DNA of 64,000 nucleotides, from positions 124,001-188,000 of the forward strand of contig JAIRVP010000072.1 in NCBI GenBank assembly GCA_031253835.1, in the 5' to 3' direction. The translations under genes and the position numbers were made by a program. Below, piece by piece: positions 19,269 through 27,085 of the stretch. The stretch is from Burkholderia sp. (lineage in GTDB: Bacteria; Pseudomonadota; Gammaproteobacteria; Burkholderiales; Burkholderiaceae). Position 1 is the stretch's first letter. Each line of letters opens with the position of its first letter. Below the pieces are notes generated by a model. The model saw only the letters and a list, made by a program, of their open reading frames with translations, did no database searches and was not told the DNA's origin.

Positions 19269-19476
19269 CTTTGGCTAAGTCGATATCCAAATGCCGAGCT
19301 TGCCCCGTTTTGGGGCGGCATGACGGTGAAAGGCTTACGGCACGGGCGTTTTGCACGTGTCGAATCGCAAGCCGGCGCAACCAGGGTGCCGGCCGCGTGG
19401 AATCGGCGCCCTTCGGGGCGGGTTCGCGCGGCGGTACGGCGGCCGGCTTAAGACCCAACCCTCGTGGAGAATTTAC

Positions 19477-20217
19477 ATGGCAGTTACGATGCGCCAAATG
19501 CTGGAAGCGGGTGTCCACTTCGGTCACCAGACGCGCTTCTGGAACCCGAAGATGGCTCCGTTCATTTTCGGTCACCGCAACAAGATTCACATCATCAACC
19601 TCGAAAAGACGCTGCCGATGTTCACGGACGCACAGAAGTACGTGCGCCAGCTGGCAGCGAACCGCGGCACGATCCTGTTCGTCGGCACGAAGCGTCAATC
19701 GCGTGACACGATCGCCCAGGAAGCGCAGCGCGCGGGCATGCCGTTCGTCAACGCACGCTGGCTCGGCGGCATGATGACCAACTTCAAGACGCTGAAGGTA
19801 TCGATCAAGCGCCTGAAGGACATGGAAGCGGCAGTCGAGGCAGGCGAGCTCGAGAAGATGAGCAAGAAGGAAGCGCTGCTGTTCGAACGCGAAATCGCCA
19901 AGCTGCAGAAGTCGATCGGCGGCGTGAAGGACATGGGCGGCATTCCGGACGCAATCTTCGTCGTCGACGTCGGCTACCACAAGATTGCCGTCACGGAAGC
20001 GAACAAGCTGGGCGTGCCGGTCATCGCCGTGGTCGATACGAACCACTCGCCGGAAGGTGTGGATTACGTGATCCCGGGTAACGACGACTCGAGCAAGGCA
20101 GTCGCGCTGTACGCCGAAGGCGTGGCCGACGCGATCCTCGAAGGCCGTGCGAACGCGGTCAACGAAGTGGTCCAGGCCGCACGCGGCGACGACGAGTACG
20201 TCGAGGAAAACGCGTAA
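19477..20217 (+). CDS. rpsB: 30S ribosomal protein uS2
   Basis: 246 residues starting [32 protein letters not shown], the signature S2 opening. It contains the family motifs [11 protein letters not shown] and [50 protein letters not shown]2 joins the small subunit late and is needed with S1 for mRNA binding. A GGAGA ribosome binding site lies 6 bases upstream. The open frame starts earlier (19351), within the leader, but those codons are not S2-like. It is followed by a terminator-like hairpin and then tsf. Confidence 0.98.
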
Positions 20218-20235
20218 CTGGCCCCGAGCCGGCGC

Positions 20236-20268
20236 AAAAAGGGGGCTCTCAACAGGCCCCCTTTTTTT
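20236..20268 (+). terminator. terminator or attenuator between rpsB and tsf
   Basis: An 11-bp stem, AAAAAGGGGGC (20236-20246) with its complement at 20256-20266, has a 9-base loop and continues into more T residues. Its position in the gap between rpsB and tsf suggests partial termination that would lower tsf expression relative to rpsB. Confidence 0.8.
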
Positions 20269-20379
20269 AAGCTTGTGCGCCGGACCTGATCGCGCCGAAT
20301 CGGCGCGGGTCCGGAAACGAATCTCGGCCGTTCGCGTCCAAGCGGGCGGCGTTGTGAATACAGACTCAAGGAGCGAATG

Positions 20380-21261
20380 ATGGCGGCAATTACCGCAAGC
20401 ATGGTGGCAGAACTGCGCGCAAAGACCGACGCACCGATGATGGAGTGCAAGAAGGCGCTGACGGAAGCCGACGGCGATCTGGCCAAGGCTGAAGAGCTGC
20501 TGCGCGTCAAGCTCGGCAACAAGGCGAGCAAGGCGGCATCGCGCGTGACGGCTGAAGGCGTCGTCGCATCGTTCGTCGGCGGCAACGCAGGCGCGCTGGT
20601 CGAACTGAACTGCGAAACCGACTTCGTCGCGAAGAACGACGACTTCCTCGCATTCTCGAAGACGGTCGCCGAACTCGTCGCGACGCAAAACCCGGCCGAC
20701 GTGGCTGCGCTGTCGGCGCTGCCGCTCGAAGGCTCGACGGTCGACGCAGTGCGCCTGGCCCTGATCGGCAAGATCGGCGAGAACGTGTCGATCCGCCGTT
20801 TCGTCCGTTTCGAAACCGCGAACAAGATCGCAACGTACCTGCACGGCGCGCGTATCGGCGTGATCGTCGAGTACACGGGCGCGGAAGAGCAGGTCGGCAA
20901 GGACGTCGCGATGCACATCGCGGCCATGAAGCCGGTCGCGCTGTCGTCGGCCGACGTGCCGGCGGAACTGATCGAAACGGAACGCCGCGTGGCCGAGCAG
21001 AAGGCTGCTGAATCGGGCAAGCCGGCTGAAATCGTCGCGAAGATGGTCGACGGCAGCGTCCAGAAGTACCTGAAGGAAGTGTCGCTGCTGAACCAGACGT
21101 TCGTGAAGAACGACAAGCAGACGATCGAGCAGATGCTGAAGGCTGCGGATTCCGCAGTGCAGAAGTTCTCGCTGTTCGTCGTCGGCGAAGGCATCGAGAA
21201 GCGCCAGGACGACTTCGCCGCCGAAGTGGCCGCGCAAGTCGCAGCAGCAAAGCAGCAGTAA
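20380..21261 (+). CDS. tsf: elongation factor Ts
   Basis: 293 residues. The N-terminal UBA-like part ends in the EF-Ts signature LRAKTDAPMMECKKALTEADGDLAKAEELLR, and the core motif ELNCETDFVAKNDDF follows near 80. It is the nucleotide-exchange factor for EF-Tu. Two ATG codons sit side by side at 20377 and 20380. AAGGAG at 20368-20373 leaves only 3 bases to the first but 6 to the second, so 20380 is preferred. Confidence 0.97.
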   Translation: MAAITASMVAELRAKTDAPMMECKKALTEADGDLAKAEELLRVKLGNKASKAASRVTAEGVVASFVGGNAGALVELNCETDFVAKNDDFLAFSKTVAELVATQNPADVAALSALPLEGSTVDAVRLALIGKIGENVSIRRFVRFETANKIATYLHGARIGVIVEYTGAEEQVGKDVAMHIAAMKPVALSSADVPAELIETERRVAEQKAAESGKPAEIVAKMVDGSVQKYLKEVSLLNQTFVKNDKQTIEQMLKAADSAVQKFSLFVVGEGIEKRQDDFAAEVAAQVAAAKQQ

Positions 21262-21417
21262 GCAGTCAGGCAGCACCCGCGGCGGGCGTCCGCTCCGCCG
21301 CGGCCGGCGGCGCCGCCGGCTGGCCGGGAATCCCGGTCCGGTCGTCGGCGCTTGCCCGAATCAGTATTTCGCCCCTACAGTTCGTGGTTGTCATCCTCTC
21401 GTCGCTCGGAAGCCCCT

Positions 21418-22131
21418 ATGTCCAATGCCTATAAACGCGTCCTTCTCAAACTCTCCGGCGAAGCGCTGATGGGCGACGATGCCTTCGGCATCAATCGCGC
21501 GACGATCGAACGGATGGTGGCCGATATCGCCGAAGTCGTGCGTCTCGGTACGCAGCTCGCGGTCGTGATTGGTGGCGGTAATATTTTCCGCGGTGTCGCG
21601 GGTGGCGCGGCCGGCATGGACCGCGCGACGGCCGACTACATGGGGATGCTCGCGACGATGATGAACGCGCTGGCGCTGCAGGACGCGATGCGCCACGCCG
21701 GCATCGAGGCGCGCGTGCAGTCCGCGCTGCGCATGGACCAGGTCGTCGAGCCGTACATCCGGCCCCGCGCGATCCGCCAGCTCGAGGAAGGCCGCGTCGT
21801 GATCTTCGCGGCCGGTACCGGCAACCCGTTCTTCACGACGGATACGGCCGCCGCGCTGCGCGGTTCGGAAGTGGGCGCCGAGGTCGTGCTGAAGGCGACC
21901 AAGGTCGATGGCGTATATTCTGCCGATCCGAAGAAGGATCCGTCGGCCACGCGCTACACGACGATCACTTTCGACGAGGCGATCAGCCGCAACCTGCAGG
22001 TGATGGACGCGACGGCCTTTGCGCTGTGCCGCGACCAGAAGCTGCCGATTCGCGTGTTTTCGATCAACAAGCCGGGCGCGCTCAAGCGCATCGTGCTGGG
22101 CGAGGACGAAGGTACGCTCGTCCACGTGTAA
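21418..22131 (+). CDS. pyrH: UMP kinase
   Basis: 237 residues of the amino-acid-kinase fold. KRVLLKLSGEALMGD at 6-20 and VIGGGNIFRG (about 44-53) bind phosphate. ADYMGMLATMMNALALQDA is the bacterial PyrH motif, and FAAGTGNPFFTTDTAAALR and KATKVDGVYSADPKKDPSA follow. It phosphorylates UMP to UDP and is inhibited by UTP in the family. The 156-base gap from tsf contains GC-rich inverted repeats (for example around 21277-21320) without a T-run. The open frame before MSNAYKRV is not conserved. Confidence 0.97.
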   Translation: MSNAYKRVLLKLSGEALMGDDAFGINRATIERMVADIAEVVRLGTQLAVVIGGGNIFRGVAGGAAGMDRATADYMGMLATMMNALALQDAMRHAGIEARVQSALRMDQVVEPYIRPRAIRQLEEGRVVIFAAGTGNPFFTTDTAAALRGSEVGAEVVLKATKVDGVYSADPKKDPSATRYTTITFDEAISRNLQVMDATAFALCRDQKLPIRVFSINKPGALKRIVLGEDEGTLVHV

Positions 22132-22222
22132 ACTCCCGCGGATGCGGGTCATCGGCCGTGGCGTATATCCTGCGCCGGGCGGGGCCCGCATTCTTTGAAG
22201 GTTTGAAGGTTCGGAGGTTGAA

Positions 22223-22783
22223 ATGAGTGTCGCTGATACCAAGAAGGGCGTCGAGCAAAAGATGCAGCGCTCGATCGATGCATTCAAGAGCGATCTGGCG
22301 AAGATCCGTACGGGCCGTGCGCATACCGGCATGCTCGATCACGTGCAGGTCGACTACTACGGGTCGATGGTGCCGATCTCGCAGGTTGCCAACATGACGC
22401 TCGTCGACGCGCGCACGATCGGTGTGCAGCCGTGGGAAAAGCCGATGGTCGCGAAGGTCGAGAAGGCCATTCGCGAAGCCGATCTCGGCCTGAACCCGGC
22501 AACGTCCGGCGACCTGATCCGCGTGCCGATGCCCGCGCTGACGGAAGAGCGCCGCCGCGAGCTGACCAAGGTCGTGAAGAGCGAAGGCGAAACGGCCAAG
22601 GTCGCGATCCGCAACCTGCGCCGCGACGCGAACGAAGCGCTCAAGAAGCTCGTGAAGGACAAGGAAATCTCGGAAGACGACGAGCGCCGTGCGAGCGATG
22701 ACGTTCAGAAGCTGACCGACAAGCACGTCGCCGAAATCGACAAGCTCGTGCAGAGCAAGGAAGCCGAGATCATGACGGTCTGA
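22223..22783 (+). CDS. frr: ribosome recycling factor
   Basis: 186 residues, the usual length. It contains KGVEQKMQRSIDAFKSDLAKIRTGRAHTGMLDHVQVDYYG near the start and the conserved MPALTEERRRELTKVVKSEGETAKVAIRNLRRDAN motif, followed by a charged helical hairpin. With EF-G it splits the terminated ribosome. GGAGG lies 7 bases before the ATG. It is followed by uppS after 49 bases. Confidence 0.97.
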   Translation: MSVADTKKGVEQKMQRSIDAFKSDLAKIRTGRAHTGMLDHVQVDYYGSMVPISQVANMTLVDARTIGVQPWEKPMVAKVEKAIREADLGLNPATSGDLIRVPMPALTEERRRELTKVVKSEGETAKVAIRNLRRDANEALKKLVKDKEISEDDERRASDDVQKLTDKHVAEIDKLVQSKEAEIMTV

Positions 22784-22832
22784 CGACCGTCCTCGCGCGC
22801 CGCCTTCTTCCCGCATTACTGTCTCAACGGCC

Positions 22833-23615
22833 ATGACCTATACCAGCTCTACCGTTCGCGTGCCTGACGTCGGCGTCGTGCCGCGTCACATCGCGATCAT
22901 CATGGACGGCAACGGCCGTTGGGCGACCGAACGCCGCTTGCCGCGCGTCGCGGGGCACACCCGCGGCGTCGATGCCGTCCGGGCAGTGGTCGAAGGTTGC
23001 GCGCGCGCCGGCGTCGAATACCTGACGCTGTTCGCGTTCAGTTCCGAAAACTGGCGCCGGCCGAACGACGAAGTGTCGTTCCTGATGCGGCTGTTCATCA
23101 CCGCGCTCGAGCGCGAGGTCGGCAAGCTGCATGCAAACGGGATCCGCCTGCGTGTCGTCGGCGATCTCGACCGTTTCGAGCCGCGCATCCGCGAACTGAT
23201 TCGCCGCGCCGAAACCAAGACGGCGCGCAATACGCGCCTGACGCTCACCATCGCGGCCAACTACGGCGGCCGGTGGGACATCCTGCAGGCGACGAAGAAA
23301 CTCGTCGAGCAGGCCGTGCGCGAAGGTCGCGAGGTCGAAGTGACCGAGGACGCATTCGCGCCGCACCTGGCGATGGCCTATGCGCCGGAGCCCGATCTCT
23401 TCATCCGGACGGGCGGCGAGCAGCGCGTCAGCAACTTCCTGCTGTGGCAGCTCGCATACGCCGAGTTCTATTTCACCGACAAATACTGGCCGGATTTCGA
23501 CGGCGCGGCACTGGCCGACGCGATGGCGTCGTATACCGAGCGCGAGCGCCGTTTCGGGCGCACGAGTGCGCAGCTCGAACCGCAATCGCAGAACGCCGAC
23601 TCCCTTTCATGCTGA
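22833..23615 (+). CDS. uppS: undecaprenyl diphosphate synthase (di-trans,poly-cis)
   Basis: 260 residues. The catalytic aspartate D25 is in IIMDGNGRWA. FAFSSENWRRP and the C-terminal PDLFIRTGGEQRVSNFLLWQLAYAEFYFTDKYWPDF are cis-prenyltransferase signatures. It builds the C55 lipid carrier used for peptidoglycan and O-antigen. Its last seven bases overlap cdsA, so the genes are probably translated together. Confidence 0.96.
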   Translation: MTYTSSTVRVPDVGVVPRHIAIIMDGNGRWATERRLPRVAGHTRGVDAVRAVVEGCARAGVEYLTLFAFSSENWRRPNDEVSFLMRLFITALEREVGKLHANGIRLRVVGDLDRFEPRIRELIRRAETKTARNTRLTLTIAANYGGRWDILQATKKLVEQAVREGREVEVTEDAFAPHLAMAYAPEPDLFIRTGGEQRVSNFLLWQLAYAEFYFTDKYWPDFDGAALADAMASYTERERRFGRTSAQLEPQSQNADSLSC

Positions 23616-24430
23616 AAACCCGTGTGATCACGGCGATCGTGATGCTGGCAGTGCTGCTGCCGGTGACGCTGTTCGCGCCGCTCACGGCGTTCGGCGCGCT
23701 GATCGGCGTCGTGCTCGTGTTCGCCGCGTGGGAGTGGGCGCGCCTGCTGAAGCTCGGCGGCGCAGGCCCGGTCGTCTATGCGATCGTCGCGGCGCTGGCG
23801 CTGGCGGCCACCGCGCCGCTCGGCATCGATGCGGCCGGATCGCGTCCCCTTTTCATGGCAGCCGGCGTATTCTGGCTGCTGGTCGGCCCGTTCGCGCTGC
23901 GGCGCAAGCCCGAACTCTCGGGCGGCGTGTGGCGGCCGTTCCTGCTCGCTGCCGGCCTGATCGTGTTTGCGGCCTGCTGGCATGCGCTCGTCGCGGCGCG
24001 CGCGCAGGGCGTGCCGTTCGTGCTGTCGCTGCTGCTGGTCGTCTGGCTGGCCGATATCGGCGCATACTTCGCGGGCAAGGCCTTCGGAAAGCGTAAACTG
24101 GCCATGACGATCAGCCCCGGCAAGAGCTGGGAAGGCGCGATCGGCGGCTGGCTGGCCGTCATGGTCGTCGCCGGTGCCGCGATGGCCGCGCATGCGTTCG
24201 AGCCGACCCTGTTTTCTGCATTCGCCGCCCGCTACGGGATGCCCGGCGCGTGGGCCGCGCTGACGCTGCTGGTCGCGTACAGCGTGATCGGCGACCTGTT
24301 CGAGTCGCTGCTGAAGCGGCAGGCAGGCGTGAAGGATTCGAGCGGACTGCTGCCGGGCCATGGCGGCGTGCTCGACCGTGTCGACGCGCTGCTGCCGGTG
24401 CTGCCGCTCGCAATGCTGCTGCTTGGTTAA
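23609..24430 (+). CDS. cdsA: phosphatidate cytidylyltransferase
   Basis: 273 residues with about eight membrane helices. The CDP-diglyceride synthase signature is complete near the C-terminus: SLLKRQAGVKDSSGLLPGHGGVLDRVD. It makes CDP-diacylglycerol from phosphatidic acid and CTP at the inner membrane, the branch point to all the phospholipids, including cardiolipin made by the cls product at the window start. The start ATG lies inside the uppS end, and 15 bases separate it from dxr. Confidence 0.96.
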   Translation: MLKTRVITAIVMLAVLLPVTLFAPLTAFGALIGVVLVFAAWEWARLLKLGGAGPVVYAIVAALALAATAPLGIDAAGSRPLFMAAGVFWLLVGPFALRRKPELSGGVWRPFLLAAGLIVFAACWHALVAARAQGVPFVLSLLLVVWLADIGAYFAGKAFGKRKLAMTISPGKSWEGAIGGWLAVMVVAGAAMAAHAFEPTLFSAFAARYGMPGAWAALTLLVAYSVIGDLFESLLKRQAGVKDSSGLLPGHGGVLDRVDALLPVLPLAMLLLG

Positions 24431-24445
24431 ACCATTAATTCTGTT

Positions 24446-25642
24446 ATGCAAAAACGTCTGACATTGCTCGGTTCCACGGGCTCGATCGGAGACAGCACGC
24501 TCGACGTGGTCGCGCGCCATCCCGAGCGCTTCTCGGTCTACGCGCTGACCGCGCACCGCAACGGCGACAAGCTCGTCGAGCAGTGTCTGCGCTTCGCGCC
24601 CGAAGTGGCGGTGGTCGGCGATGCCGCGACAGCCGCGCACGTCGAGGCGAAGCTGCGTGCGGCGGGCAGCAAGACGACCGTGCTGTACGGCCCGCAGGCC
24701 CTCGTCGACGTGTCGACGAGCGACGGCTGCGACACGGTGGTCGCGGCGATCGTCGGCGCGGCCGGCCTGGCGCCGAGCCTCGCGGCCGCGCGCGCCGGCA
24801 AGCGGATCCTGCTCGCGAACAAGGAAGCGCTCGTGATGTCGGGTGCGATCTTCATGGACGCCGTGCGCGACCATGGCGCGATCCTGCTGCCGGTCGACAG
24901 CGAACACAACGCGATCTTCCAGTGCATGCCGCGTGACGCGGCCGAGCACGGCGGCATCTCGAAGATCATCCTGACCGCGTCGGGCGGCCCGTTCCGCACG
25001 CGCGAACCGGCCACGCTCGTCGACGTGACGCCGGACGAGGCGTGCAAGCACCCGAACTGGGTGATGGGCCGCAAGATCTCGGTCGATTCCGCGACGATGA
25101 TGAACAAGGGCCTCGAGGTGATCGAGGCACACTGGATCTTCGGGCTGCCGGGCGATCGCATCGACGTGCTGATCCATCCGCAGAGCGTGATCCATTCGCT
25201 GGTGTCGTACCGTGACGGCTCGGTGCTCGCGCAGCTCGGCAACCCCGACATGCGCACGCCGATCGCGCACGCGCTCGCGTTCCCCGAGCGCGTCGACGCG
25301 GGTGTCGAACAGCTCGACCTCGCGCAGATCGCGCAGCTGTCGTTCGAGAAGCCCGATTACGCGCGCTTCCCGTGCCTCGCGCTCGCGCTGAAGGCACTCG
25401 AGGAAGGCGGTATCGCGAGCGCCGCATTGAACGCGGCGAACGAGGTGGCGGTCGAAGCATTTCTCGAGCGCCGGATCGGCTTCATGGCGATCGCGGCGAC
25501 GGTCGATGCGGTGCTCAACGCGCTGCCGAACCGCGCGCCCGACGGGCTCGACGACGTCCTGGCGGCGGATGCCGAGGCACGCCGCCTCGCCGCCGAGATC
25601 ATTGCAAAAGCGCCTGCGCCACGCGTGGAGCGTACTGTCTGA
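24446..25642 (+). CDS. dxr: 1-deoxy-D-xylulose 5-phosphate reductoisomerase
   Basis: 398 residues. The NADPH-binding loop GSTGSIG is at 9-15. LLANKEALVMSG, PVDSEHNAIFQCM, TASGGPFR and HPNWVMGRKISVDSATMMNKGLEVIEAHWIF are the metal- and substrate-binding motifs of Dxr. It makes 2-C-methyl-D-erythritol 4-phosphate, the committed step of the non-mevalonate isoprenoid pathway, whose product feeds UppS just upstream. Confidence 0.97.
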   Translation: MQKRLTLLGSTGSIGDSTLDVVARHPERFSVYALTAHRNGDKLVEQCLRFAPEVAVVGDAATAAHVEAKLRAAGSKTTVLYGPQALVDVSTSDGCDTVVAAIVGAAGLAPSLAAARAGKRILLANKEALVMSGAIFMDAVRDHGAILLPVDSEHNAIFQCMPRDAAEHGGISKIILTASGGPFRTREPATLVDVTPDEACKHPNWVMGRKISVDSATMMNKGLEVIEAHWIFGLPGDRIDVLIHPQSVIHSLVSYRDGSVLAQLGNPDMRTPIAHALAFPERVDAGVEQLDLAQIAQLSFEKPDYARFPCLALALKALEEGGIASAALNAANEVAVEAFLERRIGFMAIAATVDAVLNALPNRAPDGLDDVLAADAEARRLAAEIIAKAPAPRVERTV

Positions 25643-25653
25643 ATGGGGTGCTC

Positions 25654-27024
25654 ATGAACGTGCTGGTCGAACTGGTCGCGTTTGCGGTGGCGATCGGGGT
25701 ACTGGTCGTCGTGCATGAGTACGGGCACTATCGCGTCGCGCGCTGGTGCGGCGTGAAGGTGCTGCGTTTCTCGATCGGCTTCGGCCAGCCCATCGCGCGC
25801 TGGGTCAGCCGCCGGACGGGCACCGAGTGGACGCTGTCCGTGCTGCCGCTCGGCGGCTACGTGAAGATGCTCGACGAGCGCGATCCGGGCCCCGGCATCC
25901 AGCCCGACGAGCTCGGGCAGGCGTTCAACCGGCAGTCCGTCTACAAACGGATCGCGATTGTCGCGGCCGGGCCGATTGCGAACTTCCTGTTGGCAATCGC
26001 ACTGTTCTCGATCGTGTTTGCCACCGGCGTGACCGAGCCGGCCGCGGTCGTCGCGCCGCCGGCCGCCGGCACGGTGGCGGCCCGCGCGGGCTTCGACGGC
26101 AACGAGACGATCGTGTCGATCCGCAACGGGCAGGGCGGCGAGTCCGAGCCGGTGCGGTCGTGGTCGGACCTGCGCTGGAAGCTGCTGTCGGCCGCGTTCG
26201 ACCACCGCGAGATCGTGCTCGGTGCGCGCGACGGCAACACGACGTTCGATTTCCGCGTCGACCTCCGCAATGTTCCCGACAGTCAGCTCGACGACGATTT
26301 CATGGCCCATCTGGGCTTCGAGACCGGCGGCGGCACGCTGTCGGTCGCATCCGTGCAGCCGGGCAGCGCGGCGGAGCAGGCCGGCCTGAAGGCCGGCGAC
26401 AAGCTGGTGGCGCTCGACGGCAAGCCGATCGGCGGCGCGACGCGTTTCATCGATTCGGTGAAGCACCATGCGGGGCAGGCGCTCGACCTGCAGATCGAGC
26501 GCGACGGCGCCGCGCAGACGGTGTCGATCGTGCCGCAGATGCAGCGCGACGACGAATCGGGCCAGCAGGTCGGCCGGATCGGCGCGGCGCTGTCGATGCA
26601 TGCGCCGTCCGTCGACGTGCGCTACGGGCCGATCGAGAGCCTGCGGCTGGGCGCGCACCGCACGTGGGACATCTCCGTGTATTCGCTGAAGATGTTCGGG
26701 CGGATGATTACGGGCAACGCGTCGCTGAAGAACCTGTCCGGCCCGGTGACGATCGCCGACTACGCGGGCAAGAGCGCGCGGCTCGGCCCGTCGGCGTTCC
26801 TGTCGTTCCTCGCCCTTGTCAGCATTAGCCTCGGCGTCCTGAACTTGTTGCCGATTCCCGTTTTGGACGGGGGGCATCTGTTATATTATGCGGTTGAAGC
26901 CGCGACCGGGAAAGCCGTCTCGGAGCGCTGGCAGCTGATTCTGCAAAGAGCCGGGTTGATCTGCATCGTCGCATTGTCGGCGATCGCGCTGTTCAACGAT
27001 CTGGCTCGGTTAATCCATTTCTGA
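25654..27024 (+). CDS. rseP: site-2 intramembrane protease RseP
   Basis: 456 residues. The zinc motif HEYGH is at 21-25 in the first membrane helix, and the second metal motif LPIPVLDGGHLLYY lies in the C-terminal membrane domain. Two PDZ domains lie between; the second contains VQPGSAAEQAGLKAGDKLVALDGKPI. It cuts the anti-sigma factor RseA after DegS, releasing sigma E, and removes leftover signal peptides. It sits directly upstream of bamA and skp, genes of the sigma E envelope response in other proteobacteria. Confidence 0.96.
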   Translation: MNVLVELVAFAVAIGVLVVVHEYGHYRVARWCGVKVLRFSIGFGQPIARWVSRRTGTEWTLSVLPLGGYVKMLDERDPGPGIQPDELGQAFNRQSVYKRIAIVAAGPIANFLLAIALFSIVFATGVTEPAAVVAPPAAGTVAARAGFDGNETIVSIRNGQGGESEPVRSWSDLRWKLLSAAFDHREIVLGARDGNTTFDFRVDLRNVPDSQLDDDFMAHLGFETGGGTLSVASVQPGSAAEQAGLKAGDKLVALDGKPIGGATRFIDSVKHHAGQALDLQIERDGAAQTVSIVPQMQRDDESGQQVGRIGAALSMHAPSVDVRYGPIESLRLGAHRTWDISVYSLKMFGRMITGNASLKNLSGPVTIADYAGKSARLGPSAFLSFLALVSISLGVLNLLPIPVLDGGHLLYYAVEAATGKAVSERWQLILQRAGLICIVALSAIALFNDLARLIHF

Positions 27025-27085
27025 AGCGTCAGGCGGCCGCTGCTCGGCAGTCGCCCGATTTGATGCAGCTAAATATTGGGGATGC

